Source of the DNA: Dendrocalamus latiflorus
Lineage: Eukaryota > Streptophyta > Magnoliopsida > Poales > Poaceae
NCBI GenBank assembly: GCA_017311315.1
Contig: CM029664.1
Span: 23,020,302-23,084,301 of the forward strand
Direction: 5' to 3'
Length of the DNA: 64,000 nt
The translations under genes and the position numbers were made by a program. Shown in pieces: positions 32,501 to 44,639 of this stretch. The notes below the pieces were generated by a model. That model had not been told where the DNA came from, did no database searches, and saw only the letters and a list, made by a program, of their open reading frames with translations. How positions within the stretch are numbered: position 1 is the stretch's first letter; each line of letters starts with the position of its first letter.

Positions 32501-35325
32501 GGAAAATGATTTTAAGTCACTGACCTGAATATGTCCAGGTCTTTTGTAGATGTTTCCGGTACCTGACGCTATTAATTCAATTAAATCAAATTGATCCAGT
32601 AACTACCACCATTAACCGAATTAATTTAGATGTTTGAATTCACATTCAAATAGAGAGAGATGCACGGTTCAGCAAAAATAAGGTGGATTTGATCTACCAA
32701 GTGGTGCGTCAAAATACGACACTGTCGCGCATCATAAGTTATAAGTCACATGATTTTTCATACAAAAATACGTGAATACGCACGTGTGTGTTTAGCCAAA
32801 GACCTCTTATGCCATGTGTCAAGCTTTAAGCGAATCATAAAAATCCCACCTTATAAATTGGTCTCCCCACCTTACCTTAGCAATATGGTACTAAACTATT
32901 CATACTTTGGAATTATAGAAAATGGCCCTCACACTCGTATAGGCCTATTTCTAACAATCTCTCACCAATTCGAAAATAAGTAGTACAAAGATGTCAAAGA
33001 TATTGTGCTGATGTACTATTAATATACTAGTTTTTAGTGTAAGTCATGTACGGGTTAAACTTGCATATAGAATGATAAGATTCATCTTTCCACATATGAT
33101 GAATGGACTATACCTATAATTCACAGCTTTTCGTGATCAGACATCACTTAAAATGTCAACTGGTACTAGGCTGCCAATGAACCACATCTAAATGGAGCAT
33201 TAAAAGATCATGCTCATGAGCTCTATAGAGAATGTCCCATTCTCGAGAAATGCGATCACATTGTTAGGCTCAAATAGATATATTCTTTCTAGGTATCCTA
33301 TAGGCTAATACCTTTTCCTTATTTAAACAACAGAATACATTAAGGTTTTATGCCAATTTTCCATAAAGTAGAGAATACTTTATCTATTAGGACACGGGTA
33401 CAATGAACATATACTCTCTTGTTACAACACCAACGTGTTTTTTCCATTGACTAAGTCATGGGATCTCCGATCAAGAAGGTATTGGTTACCATTATAATGT
33501 AACTCAAATGGACCTCATTTCCATGTCCATAGATGCAATGGAAATCGCTTTCTGTGCTAACCCCTTTGCAAAAGGGTTAGCTAGATTTTTTTCAGTGTGA
33601 ATATAATTCACGCAAGGCGACTAAAGTAGCTGTTTCCATTTTTATAGAATTAAAAGATTACAATGGATCTACGAAAAGATCATTTATTTACAACTACAAC
33701 GGAATAGTATACGGGGAAGAGGAGTTGTCACGATAGAAAAGAGAAATAGAATCACTTTGGTGTTTCTCAGTTTTCTGATAAATTTAAACCTATCTTCACA
33801 TGTTTGGATGGCTTCATATTATACTTAGTACTTGTGATTTCAGCCAACACTGTTTGATTATCACATTATATCAGGATTGCCGCTATTGGTTTCTCAACCA
33901 ATGACAAATCTAAAAGAAGCTCTCTCAGCCATTCAACTTCAATAGTGGCTGTGTCAAGTGCTACAAGTTTTGCTTCTATGCTGACCTCGTTAATATGGTC
34001 TGTTTGCAAGATCTCCGTGAAACTACAACATCAGCTAAAGTAAATACATAGCCACTCGTAAATTTTATCTCATCCACATCAGAGATCCAATTGGAGTCAC
34101 TTTATCATTTTAATACAGAAGGGTATCCAATATAATGAATTCCAAAAGATGTGCATTTCAAGTAAGGCAACACCCTTTCAAGTGTCTCCCAGTGATTATC
34201 TCCTAGTTTAGATGTAAACCAACTTAACTTGCTCACAACAAATAAAATGCCAGGTCTTGTGGCACCAGCTAAATACATGTGTGACTTAATAATTTGTGAA
34301 TATTTCAATTGATCTTTTTCTAGCCTTTGGTTCTTTCATAGCTTAATGCTCACATCATAGGTATTGGAGAAACTTTGCAATTTTCAAAACGGAATCGGCT
34401 CAACATTTTCTGAGCATAATGGGATTGGTTCAAAGTGATCTCATTCTCGTTCTTGATCAATTTAATATTTAGAATGACATCTGCCTCTCCTAAGTCTTTC
34501 ATATCAAAGCACCGAGATAAGGAAGATTTGACTTTGTTAATTACATCATTGTTTGTTCTAAATATAAGTATGTCATCTACATACAGATACAAGATCACTC
34601 ATTGACTTCACCATAATGGTAATATCCACATTTATTAGCTTCATTCACAACAAACTAGTGGATCTCAAAGTTTTGTCAAACTTCTCGTGTCATTGTTTTG
34701 GTGCTTACTTTAGGCCATACAAGGATTTCAACAATCTGCATATCTTTTTTTTGTCTAAAAATCACAAAACCTTCCGATTGATCTATATAGATTTCTTCCT
34801 CTAACTCTCCGTTAAAGAAAACTGTCTTCATATCCATTTGATAGACATAAAAACCATAGGAAGATGCTAACGCAAGGAACACTCTGATGGTAATTAGTCT
34901 GATGACGAGAGAGTGTCAAAGAAATCTTCTCCCTTCTTTCTAAGTGTACTTCTCAATAATACCATCAGGCCTTAATTTCTTTTTGAAGACCCATTTATAC
35001 CTTAAATGTTTGCACCTGTTAGGGCGATCAGTGACCTTCCATATCTCATTAGCCATGACTAGTTCATCTCGTTACAATCTGGCTCTTTCTAATACTCAGC
35101 ATCAGAAGATGCATAAGTCTCTAAAATATTTTTTAGCATATTATCCACGAGGTATATACAAAAGTCATCACCAAACGTTTTCTCAACCTTTTGTCTTTTG
35201 CTCCTGTGAGGAGCCCTTAAAAACAATGTGAAGTTCACAAGTTTGATTATTCTCACTTTTAATATTTTCAATTTGAATATTCTCAATTCGTTAAGTACTG
35301 TCTGTAGTTCTCATAGAAAAAAATA
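32501..35325 (-). mobile_element. Copia (Tork-like) remnant: 3' LTR part, RNase H, RT
   Basis: On the minus strand, 35290-34880 gives the integrase-RT linker and RT start (RRSKRQ-like HRSKRQKVEKTFGDDF, RYKWVFKKKLRPDG). 34880-34350 gives RT (VYQMDMKTVFFNGELEEEIYI, LYVDDILIF, DMKDLGEADVILNI). 34310-33500 gives the RT tail and RNase H (LAGATRPGILFVVSKLS, SGYVFTLADVVVS). There are many stops and indels. The PPT-like GGTGAGAGAT and LTR start TGTTAGAAATAGGCC lie at about 32970-32942, so the 3' LTR extends below 32956; its far end was not found. The element stops at 35325, where a solo LTR is inserted. Confidence 0.82.
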
Positions 35326-38007
35326 TGTAATACCCATGGCAAAGAAAAAAAATGAAGAAAGTGCCGTCAGAACCCTAGAGGTTAATTTTGGGCAGGGCAG
35401 TCCGTTCACTGAGATACCAGACCGTCCGGGGGCCAGTTGGCACCTCTCACAGCCGTAGGGTCATCATTCGGCTTAAACAAACCTGATTTGATATAAGGAC
35501 CGCCAAGATAAATCAAATTACCATAATACCCTTTTGAATCCCACATAGCAACAGGAAGGTCAGCATAACCTTCTGGATGCCACAGTCACACAGGCCAACT
35601 CAAGCCATTGAGAAGGCTCGAAACAGCCAGACAGCACGGCACAACATCAAGAAGCATCGCACGGCCAAGCCAAATAGCACGCATAGTCACCAGAGCAGAG
35701 GGCAGAAAGAGCACGGCAAACCCTCCATTCCAAACCAACAGAAAGTCCCACCCACTGAGTACAACCCGACAGCAAGACGAGGGCAGGGCGAGCCGACCAG
35801 GAGCAAGGGGACGGCGACGGCTAGAGACCAAACCACAAGCCGTGAGACCGTCAACCGTAGGAGGAGGAGGTCACCATCAGACGGCATCCACACAACCAAG
35901 AAGGCGATAACCACCAGCAACTCCGATCCCCTTTCCCAGAGCAAACCACCCATCGATCGGCGAAGGTAGCATATAAATCACCCAGAGCAATAGCATCCAT
36001 TTCTCAATAGTAAATCTTGCATAGCCATAGACAGTAAACAACCAATAGTATATCACCGAAGAGCACTGGGGCACCATGAACCATCACAGAGAATGCCAAC
36101 CGAAGGTAGAAGAGAGGAGAGGTAGTAAATGGGACCGAGGGTTACCGTTGGTGAAGGCAGCGGCGTGCTACCACCAGCGTAGCCACATCTCGAACTGCCA
36201 CCGCGCACTCCCCCGGCGTGCGGGCGGCTTCTAGCCAGCTGTGACTAGCCCGGGCCAGCTCACCGCCATGCCTACCATTTCACCAGCACACCCATTAGAA
36301 CCAAATTAAAATAGCCACCAAATCAACTGTAGACCGGGGCCGATTCAAGGGAGGAGCGCCAGATCCAGGCTGTAGGCCACGGATCTGGCAGCAGCCGACT
36401 GTGCAACGGACGGGCGGAGGGGTGAGGATGGCCAGGCGGCGCAGCACAGCGCGGCTGAGACCAGCGACGCGAGAGGGAGGCGCATCGTCCGGGCGGCGCG
36501 GCGCTGATGGAGCCGGAGGCACGAGATGAGGAGGCGTGTAGGAGAGCCGAATGGTGAGGCGCAGCAGAGTGGCCCGGGAGGCCATGGGGCGGCGCCGAGT
36601 GAGTAGACGGGAGAGGCGCAGGAGAAGGGGTAGAAGAAAGAGAGAGAACCGAGGGGAAATAAGGGGAGAGGAGGCGCATCAGGAGATGGAGCAGCGGTGG
36701 AGAAGGAAACGGTGGAGGCGTCGGCCGAATGGAAAAAAAAGAGAGAGAAATAGTGGGGAGAAGAAAGTAAAGGAAAAGAAAGAAAAAGAAGAAAAGAAAA
36801 AAAAATAGGGGATGTATAAATAAGATTTGTCTGCAATTATAGACGATGATCATTAAATTATGATCGTTGGAGTACGGAAGCATCGGAAAGGTGTCCGGTG
36901 AGAGAAATCGTTGGTATTGGGCCTACGCGTAGGGACGCTGTCAATTGTCTATGTATATATAGAATCGATGTTACTTGCATGCTGATATGAATCATAGTAT
37001 TGAATTTGAGTGTTCGGATGATGATTCCAGGTGGAGGTTTGGTTTGACGCTCCTCCACTCATCGTCCACGGGACATTCAGGCAAGTGCAGGGTAGAACAG
37101 TAAATTGTGGTGAATGTTTGTGATTTGGGTTTCCATGCTATGATTTACAGTATTTGTGAGATGTATATGAATTGTGCTAATCATACCTGGATGAGTACCG
37201 CTTATAATTAGACATCCATATTTAAAGCATATTGCATCATACAAATGCATAAGAGCCAGGCCGGTGAGAAAGTCATGACTAGTCCGGAGTGTTCTTGAAT
37301 AAGAGCAAGGTCGGTGAGAAAGTCAAGTGACTATTCCGGAGTGCTCTGGAGTAAGACCTACAGAGGTAGGCAATTGAGTGGTCCATCGACGGGTGGACGC
37401 TCCGCTATACCGGTATCAGCTACAGTTATAGGTGCATTACAGATGCATTGCATTGCATAGCATTGCATAACAAATGCATTGCATGAAAGTGACAGAGAAA
37501 GTGATACAGATTACAGATACAGAGTTGAGGTACAAATTACAGCTACAGAGTTGATTTACAGTTTACAGTTACAGAATTAAATTACAGTTTACAATCATAG
37601 AGTGGATTTACAGCTTACAGTTCGTGAAATTGATTGAGTTGCTATAGTGAAGTTACTGTTTTATCGTGTGCTTGCTGAGTCTATGGACTCACCCTTGCTT
37701 TAACGTTGTTTTTATAGGAATCTGTTGAAGACATGCATGGGCGGGAGTAGCATAGTCGTTCACGTGCCACAGTGATCCACAGATCATCTACAGTGGACAT
37801 ATTTTGTTTTGGCTGGTCTAGGTACTTTTTGGTAATTAGCAAAGTTATATCTCTGCTGCGCTTAGTGTCAAGTGTACCGGCTTTTGTCGTTTGGTTGGTA
37901 TTTAAATAGAAGAATTGTTCTACAAGACCAGCGGCAAAGGTGGGGATTAGTAACATTATAGAGTAGGTGGTAGCACTTTGGGTTCAGGGAGGGGCCGGGG
38001 TGTTACA
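35326..38007 (+). mobile_element. Ty3-type solo LTR, 2.7 kb, TSD AAATA
   Basis: It begins TGTAATACCC and ends GGCCGGGGTGTTACA. The 5-bp duplication AAATA flanks both sides (35321-35325 and 38008-38012). TGTAATACCC/GGGGTGTTACA ends are typical of long-LTR grass Ty3 elements. No PBS or coding sequence is found inside, so it is read as a solo LTR. A 200-bp purine-rich block (36590-36810) and repeated ATTACAG words (37430-37620) lie within it. Confidence 0.82.
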
Positions 38008-38038
38008 AAATATCCTTAAAGTATGAAGCATCGATCCG

Positions 38039-38966
38039 CTGAAATTGAAGATGTATGTATAATTCATTCAATAAAACTGGAATGGTGGTTGTTTGAAGAC
38101 AGACGTGTAATACTGAATTGTGAATGAGGTTTTGGCGTCGGTGGCTGTTTGTGATGTTCCTGATGTGAATATGATTTTTGGCCATGATACCATGCAAGGC
38201 TGACTTGACTGCAGTGTTGCAGGGATAACTCCTCCAAATAATAAGTGCAGCTTTACCATTGATAGAAACAAAATTTATTATGGGGCTTCTGCCATTGGAG
38301 ACCAGCTCGACTGCCGTCGCAAATAAAATATATGTTGGAAGGACTGTAGTATTACTAATTTGCTCGTAAAGTAATGTTGATCGATTTTCTTACTGGAAAC
38401 TACCAATGAAAAATGTAGAAGGCAAAAAGTGAGTACTTTACTACTTTCATAGCACTAAACAAAAAAAAAGATATGAAATGAGATTCCAAAAGTGATGAAG
38501 ATTAGAAAACACCAAAATGGTGAAATATTAGAATAAGAATTAAAAATTGGCGTGTATTGGGGAAAAAAAATCAATTTTCTTTCGATTAGATCCTAAAATA
38601 AAAACTGCAAAAAATTAAAAGGGGCAAGAAGGAAATCGACTCTAAACTGAACTTCAATTGATCCTTAGGTATGTTTTAAATGCCTGTAGCTTGTCTAACG
38701 TCGGACTCAACACATACATCATCAATTTCTCTCTCCAAAGTAAAAAATAAACATAGACATCATCAAGATAGCTGGCACACATACGTAACAATAGTAACAT
38801 ACATACATGGCACATTAAGCAGCCTGCCTTCCAAAAAAAAAGAAGGCACGTCAGCCAGAAAAAGAAAGCGACCGTCTCGTTGTGTTTCTAGCTCCTCGCT
38901 GTAATCTACAAAGCATCAATTAACTAACTAAACATGGCTACACAGAGAATGTATATATCAGTTCGG
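38039..38966 (+). repeat. Duplicated anonymous segment, copy B
   Basis: This is the counterpart of 30711-31630. Similarity runs to the last base before the hAT element (ATCAGTTCGG at 38957-38966) and starts about 30 bp after the solo LTR. Copy B lacks the CACTTGTTTCTTCTG segment of copy A and carries its own small insertions. Confidence 0.85.
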
Positions 38967-39089
38967 CAGGGGCGGGCCCAGCGGGTAGTCTATATAGGCC
39001 CAGGACTACCCTGCAACAGTACACAATTTGGCCCAAAAAAATTTTTTGGCCCAAAAAATTTTTTTTGCCCTAAGCCCCTAACCCACGCA

Positions 39090-39745
39090 GCGCCGCCGAC
39101 CGCACCGCAGTCCAGGCCCCAGCGCCCATCCGCCTCCACTCTGACTCCGCCAGGCTCTCTCGGCGCCTCCGCCTCCGCCTCGGCGCCTCCGAGCGATCCA
39201 GCTGAGGGAGCTGCGGCCGTGCGGCGAGGGAGGGACTAGGGAGCTGCGGCCGCGCGGCGAGCCGGCGAGGGAGGGACTAGGGAGAGCAGAGAGGCCGAGA
39301 GGAGAGGGGACTGCCGAGCCGCCTCCGGCCTACGCCTCCGCCTCGGCGGCGCCTCCGCCTCCGCCTCGGCGCCTCCGAGCGAGCCAGCGAGGCGAGGCGG
39401 CACCCGGCGCCCGGCCGGAGGAGTCGGCGGGCTCTCGGGCCTGGCGCGGTGGCGCCTGGCGGCGCTGAGGGAGCTTCGGGAGAGCGGAGAGGCCGAGAGG
39501 CCGAGAGAGGCGAGCTGAGGGAGGCGCTGCCGCTGAGGGAGGCGAGCTGAGGGAGGCGCTGAGGGAGGCGCTGCCGCTGAGGGAGGTGAGCTGAGGGAGG
39601 CCGAGAGAGCGGAGAGGCCGAGAGGCCGAGAGAGGCGAGCTGAGGGAGGCGCTGCCGACGGGAGGGAGGAGTCGGCCAGTCGGGAGAGCGGAGAGGCCGA
39701 GAGGCCGACTGGCCGAGAAAGCTGAGGGAGGAGGCGATTTAATGA
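39090..39745. repeat. GC-rich subterminal repeats of the hAT element
   Basis: Degenerate tandem words (GCCTCCGCCTCGGCGCCTCC at 39165-39375; GAGGCCGAGAGGC and GAGCTGAGGGAGGCGCTGCC at 39270-39720) fill the region between the left terminus and the transposase. hAT subterminal repeats often bind transposase; strong strand asymmetry (GA-rich plus strand) is also evident. Confidence 0.75.
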
Positions 39746-40010
39746 GGAAATGAGGAAATGAGGAAAAAGAAGCTGGGTGTTTGAGGGTAATTTTTCTCTA
39801 CTTGTTTTTTTATCAATTTAGTAATTTAGACTTTAGATTTTAGACTAATAATTTAGATTTTAGATTTTAGCTGCGGTCTGCATTAATTTGAGCTATAGTC
39901 TTGCATTGTTAGACTAAAATCTAAATATTTTACATGCTAAATGGTTAATATGATCATTTGTTTTTTTAGATCTACAACACACATTAGCACTGAATTGAGA
40001 GGCTAGAGGC

Positions 40011-42539
40011 ATGAAGAGGAAGAACGGAAGTATTGCATTGCTTTTTCAGAAACATGAAGCAAAAAAGAATGTATCTTGTGCTCCACCACCACCAATTTCA
40101 ACTTTAGATGAACAACCGTCTGATCCTATTGTAGATGATAATTCTCTAATTGAAAAAGGGCCATCTGTAGATGATAATTCTCCAATTGTAGTGGTGACTG
40201 AAGGATCAGGTGAAGATGTAATAACACCACCTGCAGATCCAGTGGTGGATGAAGGGCCAACTCAAAATGAAGAAGAACCACCTTTGGTGTTTAATGTTGA
40301 TTGCCTTGAACATGATCCAGGTTTAAGGGTGCCTATTTCAAGATATGATGTCAATGATCAAGATGCGGCTAGAAGAGGATACATTCTAAAAGGTCCATGC
40401 CAACTTTGGGCCTATAATTACCCCATTAGAAAAATTTATGGTAAAGATCGCCGCTTTAGTATTATCTGGTTTCATAAGTACCCTTGGATTGAATATAGTG
40501 TTGAGAAGGATGCAGCATTTTGCTTCATATGCTATTTGTTTGGCAAAGAGAGTGGAAAATTTGTAATGGATGGGTGGCATAATTGGAACATAGGAGCTAA
40601 ATCACTTGACAAACATTGTTGCTCAACTATTCACAAGTTTGCTCAAGACAAATACAATTTATTTGTGAAAAAGGGTACAAAAATTGATACTGTCATTGTC
40701 AAGGTGTCAGAAAAGGATCGAGTTGAGTACAAGGCTAGATTGATTTATTCACTTAGATGTTTGAGGTATCTTTTGCATCAAGGATTGGCTTCTCGTGGAC
40801 ATGATGAAAGTGAAGAATCTAACAATAGAGGAAACTTTCTTGAACTTTTGAAGTGGCTTGCTAGAAATAATGAAGAGGTTAACAAGTTGGTGTTGAAAAA
40901 TGCTCCAGGTAATTGCATTTTGACTTCCCCTCGCATACAGAAGCAAATTATTAGATGTTGTTCTATTGAAACCACTAGATACATAATTGAAGAACTTGGA
41001 GATGACCACTATGCAATCCTAGCTGATGAATCTAGTGATATATCATATAAAGAACAACTTGCTGTTTGCTTGCGTTATGTTGATAAACTTGGGAGGGTTT
41101 GTGAGAGGTTTCTTGGAGTAGTTCATGTCTCTGGCACCACTCTTTTGGAACTTAAAACAGCAATTCAGTCCTTGCTTACTAGTCATCACTTGACTCTTAC
41201 TCAAATTCGTGGGCAAGGATATGATGGGGCCAGTAATATGAAAGGAGAGGTTAAAGGGCTGAAAACATTGATTATGAAAGAGTCTCTTTCTGCTTATTAT
41301 ATGCATTGTTTTGCACATCAACTTCAGTTAGTTCTTGTTGCTGTTGCCAAGGGAAATGTTGGTTGCCAAACCTTTTTTGGTCAAGTTTCACGCTTGCTGA
41401 ATATAGTTGGTGTTTCTTGCAAACGTCATGATATGCTTCGAGATGTTAGAGCTCAAAAATTGAAGAAGGCACTTGACTTGGATGAAATAGAAAGTGGAAG
41501 TGGGTTAAATCAAGAGATGGGATTGGCTAGGCCCGGTGACACTCGGTGGGGTTCTCACTACAAAACTATTTTGCATATCATTGACATGTATGATACAATC
41601 CGGGAAGTACTCATAACTCTTGGAAATGATCACACCCAAAAGGATGATTGGCCTAACATACATGCTATGGTTCTTACATTTGAGTCATTTGAGTTTATTT
41701 TCAATGCACACTTGATGCTTGTCATTCTGGGTTACACAAATGAGTTGTCTAATTCTTTGCAAAAGAGAGACCAAGATATTGTTAATGCGATGACACTTGT
41801 GGGTTTGGCAAAGAAAAGAATGCAACAGATGAGGTCTAATGGGTGGGAAGGTTTCTTAGGAAAGGTTACATCATTTTGCATCAAATATTCCATTGATGTT
41901 CCTGCAATGGATGCTAAATATGAACCTCATGGAAGATCCCATCGCTTTTACCCTGAACAAACAATTGATGACCACTATAGAAGAGAGGTATATATTGGTG
42001 TCATTGATAGAGTTCATCAAGAGCTTGAGAATCGGTTTGATGAGGTTAGTATGGAGTTGCTTCTTTGTATGTCGGCATTCAACCCCTCCGATTCATTTGC
42101 CTCTTTTGATGCACAAAAAATACTTAGACTTGCAAATTTTTATCCCAAAGACATTGCAAGCTCTGATCTCATGAAACTTGAACTCCAACTTGATACATAT
42201 ATTGATGATATGAGAGAGGATGATAGATTCAAAGGCCTGAACAATCTTGGTGAGCTCTCTATTAAGCTTGTTGAAACAAAGAAGCATGATCTTTATGATT
42301 TGGTGTACTTGCTCCTCAAATTGGTATTGATCTTACCGGTGGCAACAGCAACTGTTGAAAGAGTATTCTCTGCAATGTGTCTAGTGAAGAATAAGATGAG
42401 AAATAGAATGGGTGATCAGTTATTGAATGATTGTTTGGTCACTTTTATTGAGCGTGATATCTTCTCCAATGTCAGCGAGGATGACATAGTTCACACTTTC
42501 ATGGCCATGAAGAAGCGGAAAGCAAAAGCCTTAAACTAG
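40011..42539 (+). CDS. hAT transposase (TTF zinc finger, DUF4371, hAT dimerisation)
   Basis: This is an uninterrupted 842-residue frame with MKRKNGSIALLF at the start. Residues 1-120 are acidic and low in complexity. A TTF-type zinc finger spans about 128-225 (GPCQLWAYNYPI, WIEYSVEKDAAFCFICYLFG). A DUF4371/RNase H-like region spans about 230-460 with ILADESSDIS (about 337) and GQGYDGASNMKG (about 401) as likely catalytic Asp sites. The C-terminal dimerisation region (about 740-815) contains LPVATATVERVFSAM with the expected Glu. The length is usual for this ZMYM1-like group of plant hAT proteins, and no residue I would expect is missing. A splice acceptor (TGTTTTTTTAG) at about 39960-39970 suggests a leader intron. 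Confidence 0.93.
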   Translation: MKRKNGSIALLFQKHEAKKNVSCAPPPPISTLDEQPSDPIVDDNSLIEKGPSVDDNSPIVVVTEGSGEDVITPPADPVVDEGPTQNEEEPPLVFNVDCLEHDPGLRVPISRYDVNDQDAARRGYILKGPCQLWAYNYPIRKIYGKDRRFSIIWFHKYPWIEYSVEKDAAFCFICYLFGKESGKFVMDGWHNWNIGAKSLDKHCCSTIHKFAQDKYNLFVKKGTKIDTVIVKVSEKDRVEYKARLIYSLRCLRYLLHQGLASRGHDESEESNNRGNFLELLKWLARNNEEVNKLVLKNAPGNCILTSPRIQKQIIRCCSIETTRYIIEELGDDHYAILADESSDISYKEQLAVCLRYVDKLGRVCERFLGVVHVSGTTLLELKTAIQSLLTSHHLTLTQIRGQGYDGASNMKGEVKGLKTLIMKESLSAYYMHCFAHQLQLVLVAVAKGNVGCQTFFGQVSRLLNIVGVSCKRHDMLRDVRAQKLKKALDLDEIESGSGLNQEMGLARPGDTRWGSHYKTILHIIDMYDTIREVLITLGNDHTQKDDWPNIHAMVLTFESFEFIFNAHLMLVILGYTNELSNSLQKRDQDIVNAMTLVGLAKKRMQQMRSNGWEGFLGKVTSFCIKYSIDVPAMDAKYEPHGRSHRFYPEQTIDDHYRREVYIGVIDRVHQELENRFDEVSMELLLCMSAFNPSDSFASFDAQKILRLANFYPKDIASSDLMKLELQLDTYIDDMREDDRFKGLNNLGELSIKLVETKKHDLYDLVYLLLKLVLILPVATATVERVFSAMCLVKNKMRNRMGDQLLNDCLVTFIERDIFSNVSEDDIVHTFMAMKKRKAKALN

Positions 42540-42769
42540 TGTTGCAATCTTTTATTTATGTAAGACCTTATATTACATTTGAACAATTTATATTATCAGT
42601 TATGCAAATTTCGAACTTATTTGTTGAATTTAAGGTATTATGAGATCTTTTAGATATACTATGTTTTTTACCGAACCGTTTACCGAAATTTTGTATTAGA
42701 TTATATCAACATTGGATAATAATTTTTTAGTTAGGCATACCCTGGATTCAAATCCTGGATCCGCCACTG

Positions 42770-43398
42770 TCTGGGTGGACGCCGACCTGCCGGTGTTGCA
42801 CCGGTACGTCTGCAACCGCGTTGACTGCATGGTGGAGCAAGGGCTCGTCGGCGAGGTACGGGAACTCTTCCGGCCGAACGCGGACTACTCCCGGGGGATC
42901 CGGAGGTCCATAGGCGTGCCGGAGATGGACACCTACTTCCGGCTGGAGGCCACGGGGACGCTGGACGGAGACGACGAGCTGCGCGCGAGGCTCCTCGCGG
43001 CGGCCGTCGACGAGATCAAGACGAACACGTGCAGGCTGGCGTGCAGCCAGCTGCAGAAGATCTACCGGCTCCGCGACATCCCAGGCTGGAGCCTCCGCCG
43101 CCTCGACGTCACCAGGGTTCTCACACTGAAGGTCCGCAACGTGAAGGACGCCGGCGCGGAGCGCGCCTCGTGGCAGGTGGACGTCTTCGGGCCCGCCGCG
43201 AGTGCCGTCGAGATGTTTCTGGGTGGAAAGATGGCCCATGGCGGTAGGAACGAGGAGGGGCTAGGAAAGGCGGCGAAGGAGGTAGTCGTCGCCGGTGCCG
43301 GCACAGCGAAGGAGTGGTGTGGTCTGCAGCTAGTGGAGACGGCGGCGTCTCGATCTGGCCGTGGATTTCGTGGAATGGAGGCGGCCGCGGCAGTTTGA
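42770..43398 (+). pseudogene. Adenylate isopentenyltransferase, 3' half only
   Basis: About 209 codons run from WVDADLPVLHRYV to a natural-looking stop. They contain IPT C-terminal hallmarks (ERVD-like NRVDCMVEQGLVGEVRELF, DYSRGIRRSIGVPEMD, EIKTNTCRLACSQLQKI). IPT makes the first committed step of cytokinin synthesis, moving a dimethylallyl group to ADP/ATP N6. Family members are about 320-360 residues, so the N-terminal half with the P-loop is missing: the frame enters directly from the hAT terminus at 42769. The codons are strongly GC-biased (grass type), and the remaining frame has no stops or shifts, so the break is not old. It is not expected to be functional. Confidence 0.9.
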
Positions 43399-44639
43399 GT
43401 TGTGAACAAGGCTCACGCAGACTAAAGTACATAGAGTCGTCTAATTAAAGTGAGCCACGTAGTTAGCTTGCAATCAGTTAATTAATTGTTTCATTTTTTG
43501 GAGTAAATAATTTGTTTAATCCATTTAATAGATTTGTTATGACTTTACTAATATAATGATTGTTGTAAATAAGTCGGTATGAGCAAATATTCAGTTTTAA
43601 TTCCAACTAAATAAAGCATACATTCAGAATATTTCCAGCAGAATATAAATGACATAAATTGCATATAATCATGTAATTCCATCATGTCATTCATACTAGT
43701 GCATATATCCAATGATACTACTGAAAAGAACATGACATGCAGTTCTATGAACAGAGAAGCACTTAAATCTAGCATAATACACATTAATTGCTTGCAAATT
43801 GCTTTCCGAATAGAGTTGCATAAGATTTTTGATCTTGGCCTTCTCATGCTAATGTCGAAACTCTTCACTAATGATTTGATAACTAGAGATCAAGATTTGA
43901 GCTCTAAACTATGTTTCCACTATTACAATCTTGCATATACAGTGGATAGCAACTTCTAATTTTCGGTTTAAATGTTCACATGCAATGAATTATCAAGCAG
44001 ATAATCTAACAGTGTTCCAGATGATTAAACTACAATCTCATAAGAGTATAAGGCAAACAGATTAAAGAAAGGATTACCTCTGGACCGAACTGAACAAAAA
44101 GACTACTGCATGTCAAATAATCTCAATTGCTAGTAAAAAAATCTGCTCAACCGAAATTTATACAGCTATGGTACATACAGTAGAAACCAATTCAATAGAG
44201 CTCAAATCTAATCCAGTTATCTAGACCAATTTCAGTATTCGACAGTTTCATCACAGAGCACAATTTCTGTGCCGACAAGCAAACATAGCAACTCCGAGCA
44301 CTTGATCTTAAAACAGAAATAAAAAACAAGTACAGCTGCCAGTATTTGCAGAAGAATCAAAATACTCATGATGTAAACGACACTCAAAGTCGTCTAGAAG
44401 TAATCCGAACAAGCAGAAAGTGATCAGCTGACAAGAATCAGGCAAGGCACACTGGAAGATGCTGTCCTAGAAAACATAGCGCTCCTCTGTGCTGCCGCAA
44501 AAGAGAAGCGAGGTAGACAGAGATACAATGCCACACTCCAACCTTGGGTAGCCGAAGCAGGAGTCAAAGGTCAGGGTTGATGCCGCACAAGATCACCAGA
44601 ATGCACCGGCCAAATGCACTCAAACACAACAGTGGATCG
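43399..44639. other. AT-rich DNA, perhaps an intron of a minus-strand gene
   Basis: No coding homology is found on either strand. If the leader at 44640-44900 is real, this would be its first intron. A possible donor (CAGAG/GTAATCC on the minus strand) lies near 44085. Confidence 0.3.

Larger units (their letters stand above)
38967..42769 (+). mobile_element. hAT transposon, 3.8 kb, intact transposase
   Basis: The left end is CAGGGGCGGGCCCAGCGGGT. The right end, read inward, is CAGTGGCGGATCCAGGATTT. They match at the CAG-GGCGG-CCAG positions, as expected for imperfect hAT terminal repeats. The element encloses an 842-codon transposase. No 8-bp target duplication is present: CAGTTCGG on the left, TCTGGGTG on the right. 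The right flank is isopentenyltransferase coding sequence, and the left flank is duplicated anonymous DNA. Confidence 0.88.

Noticed and set aside
36323..36883. 186-codon minus-strand ORF rich in Phe/Leu/Ser/Pro
   Set aside because: Translation of a purine/pyrimidine-skewed low-complexity block inside a solo LTR.
38967..42769. hAT insertion making a simple knockout of a complete IPT gene
   Set aside because: The IPT 5' half is not on the left side, and there is no 8-bp duplication; a plain insertion does not explain the flanks.
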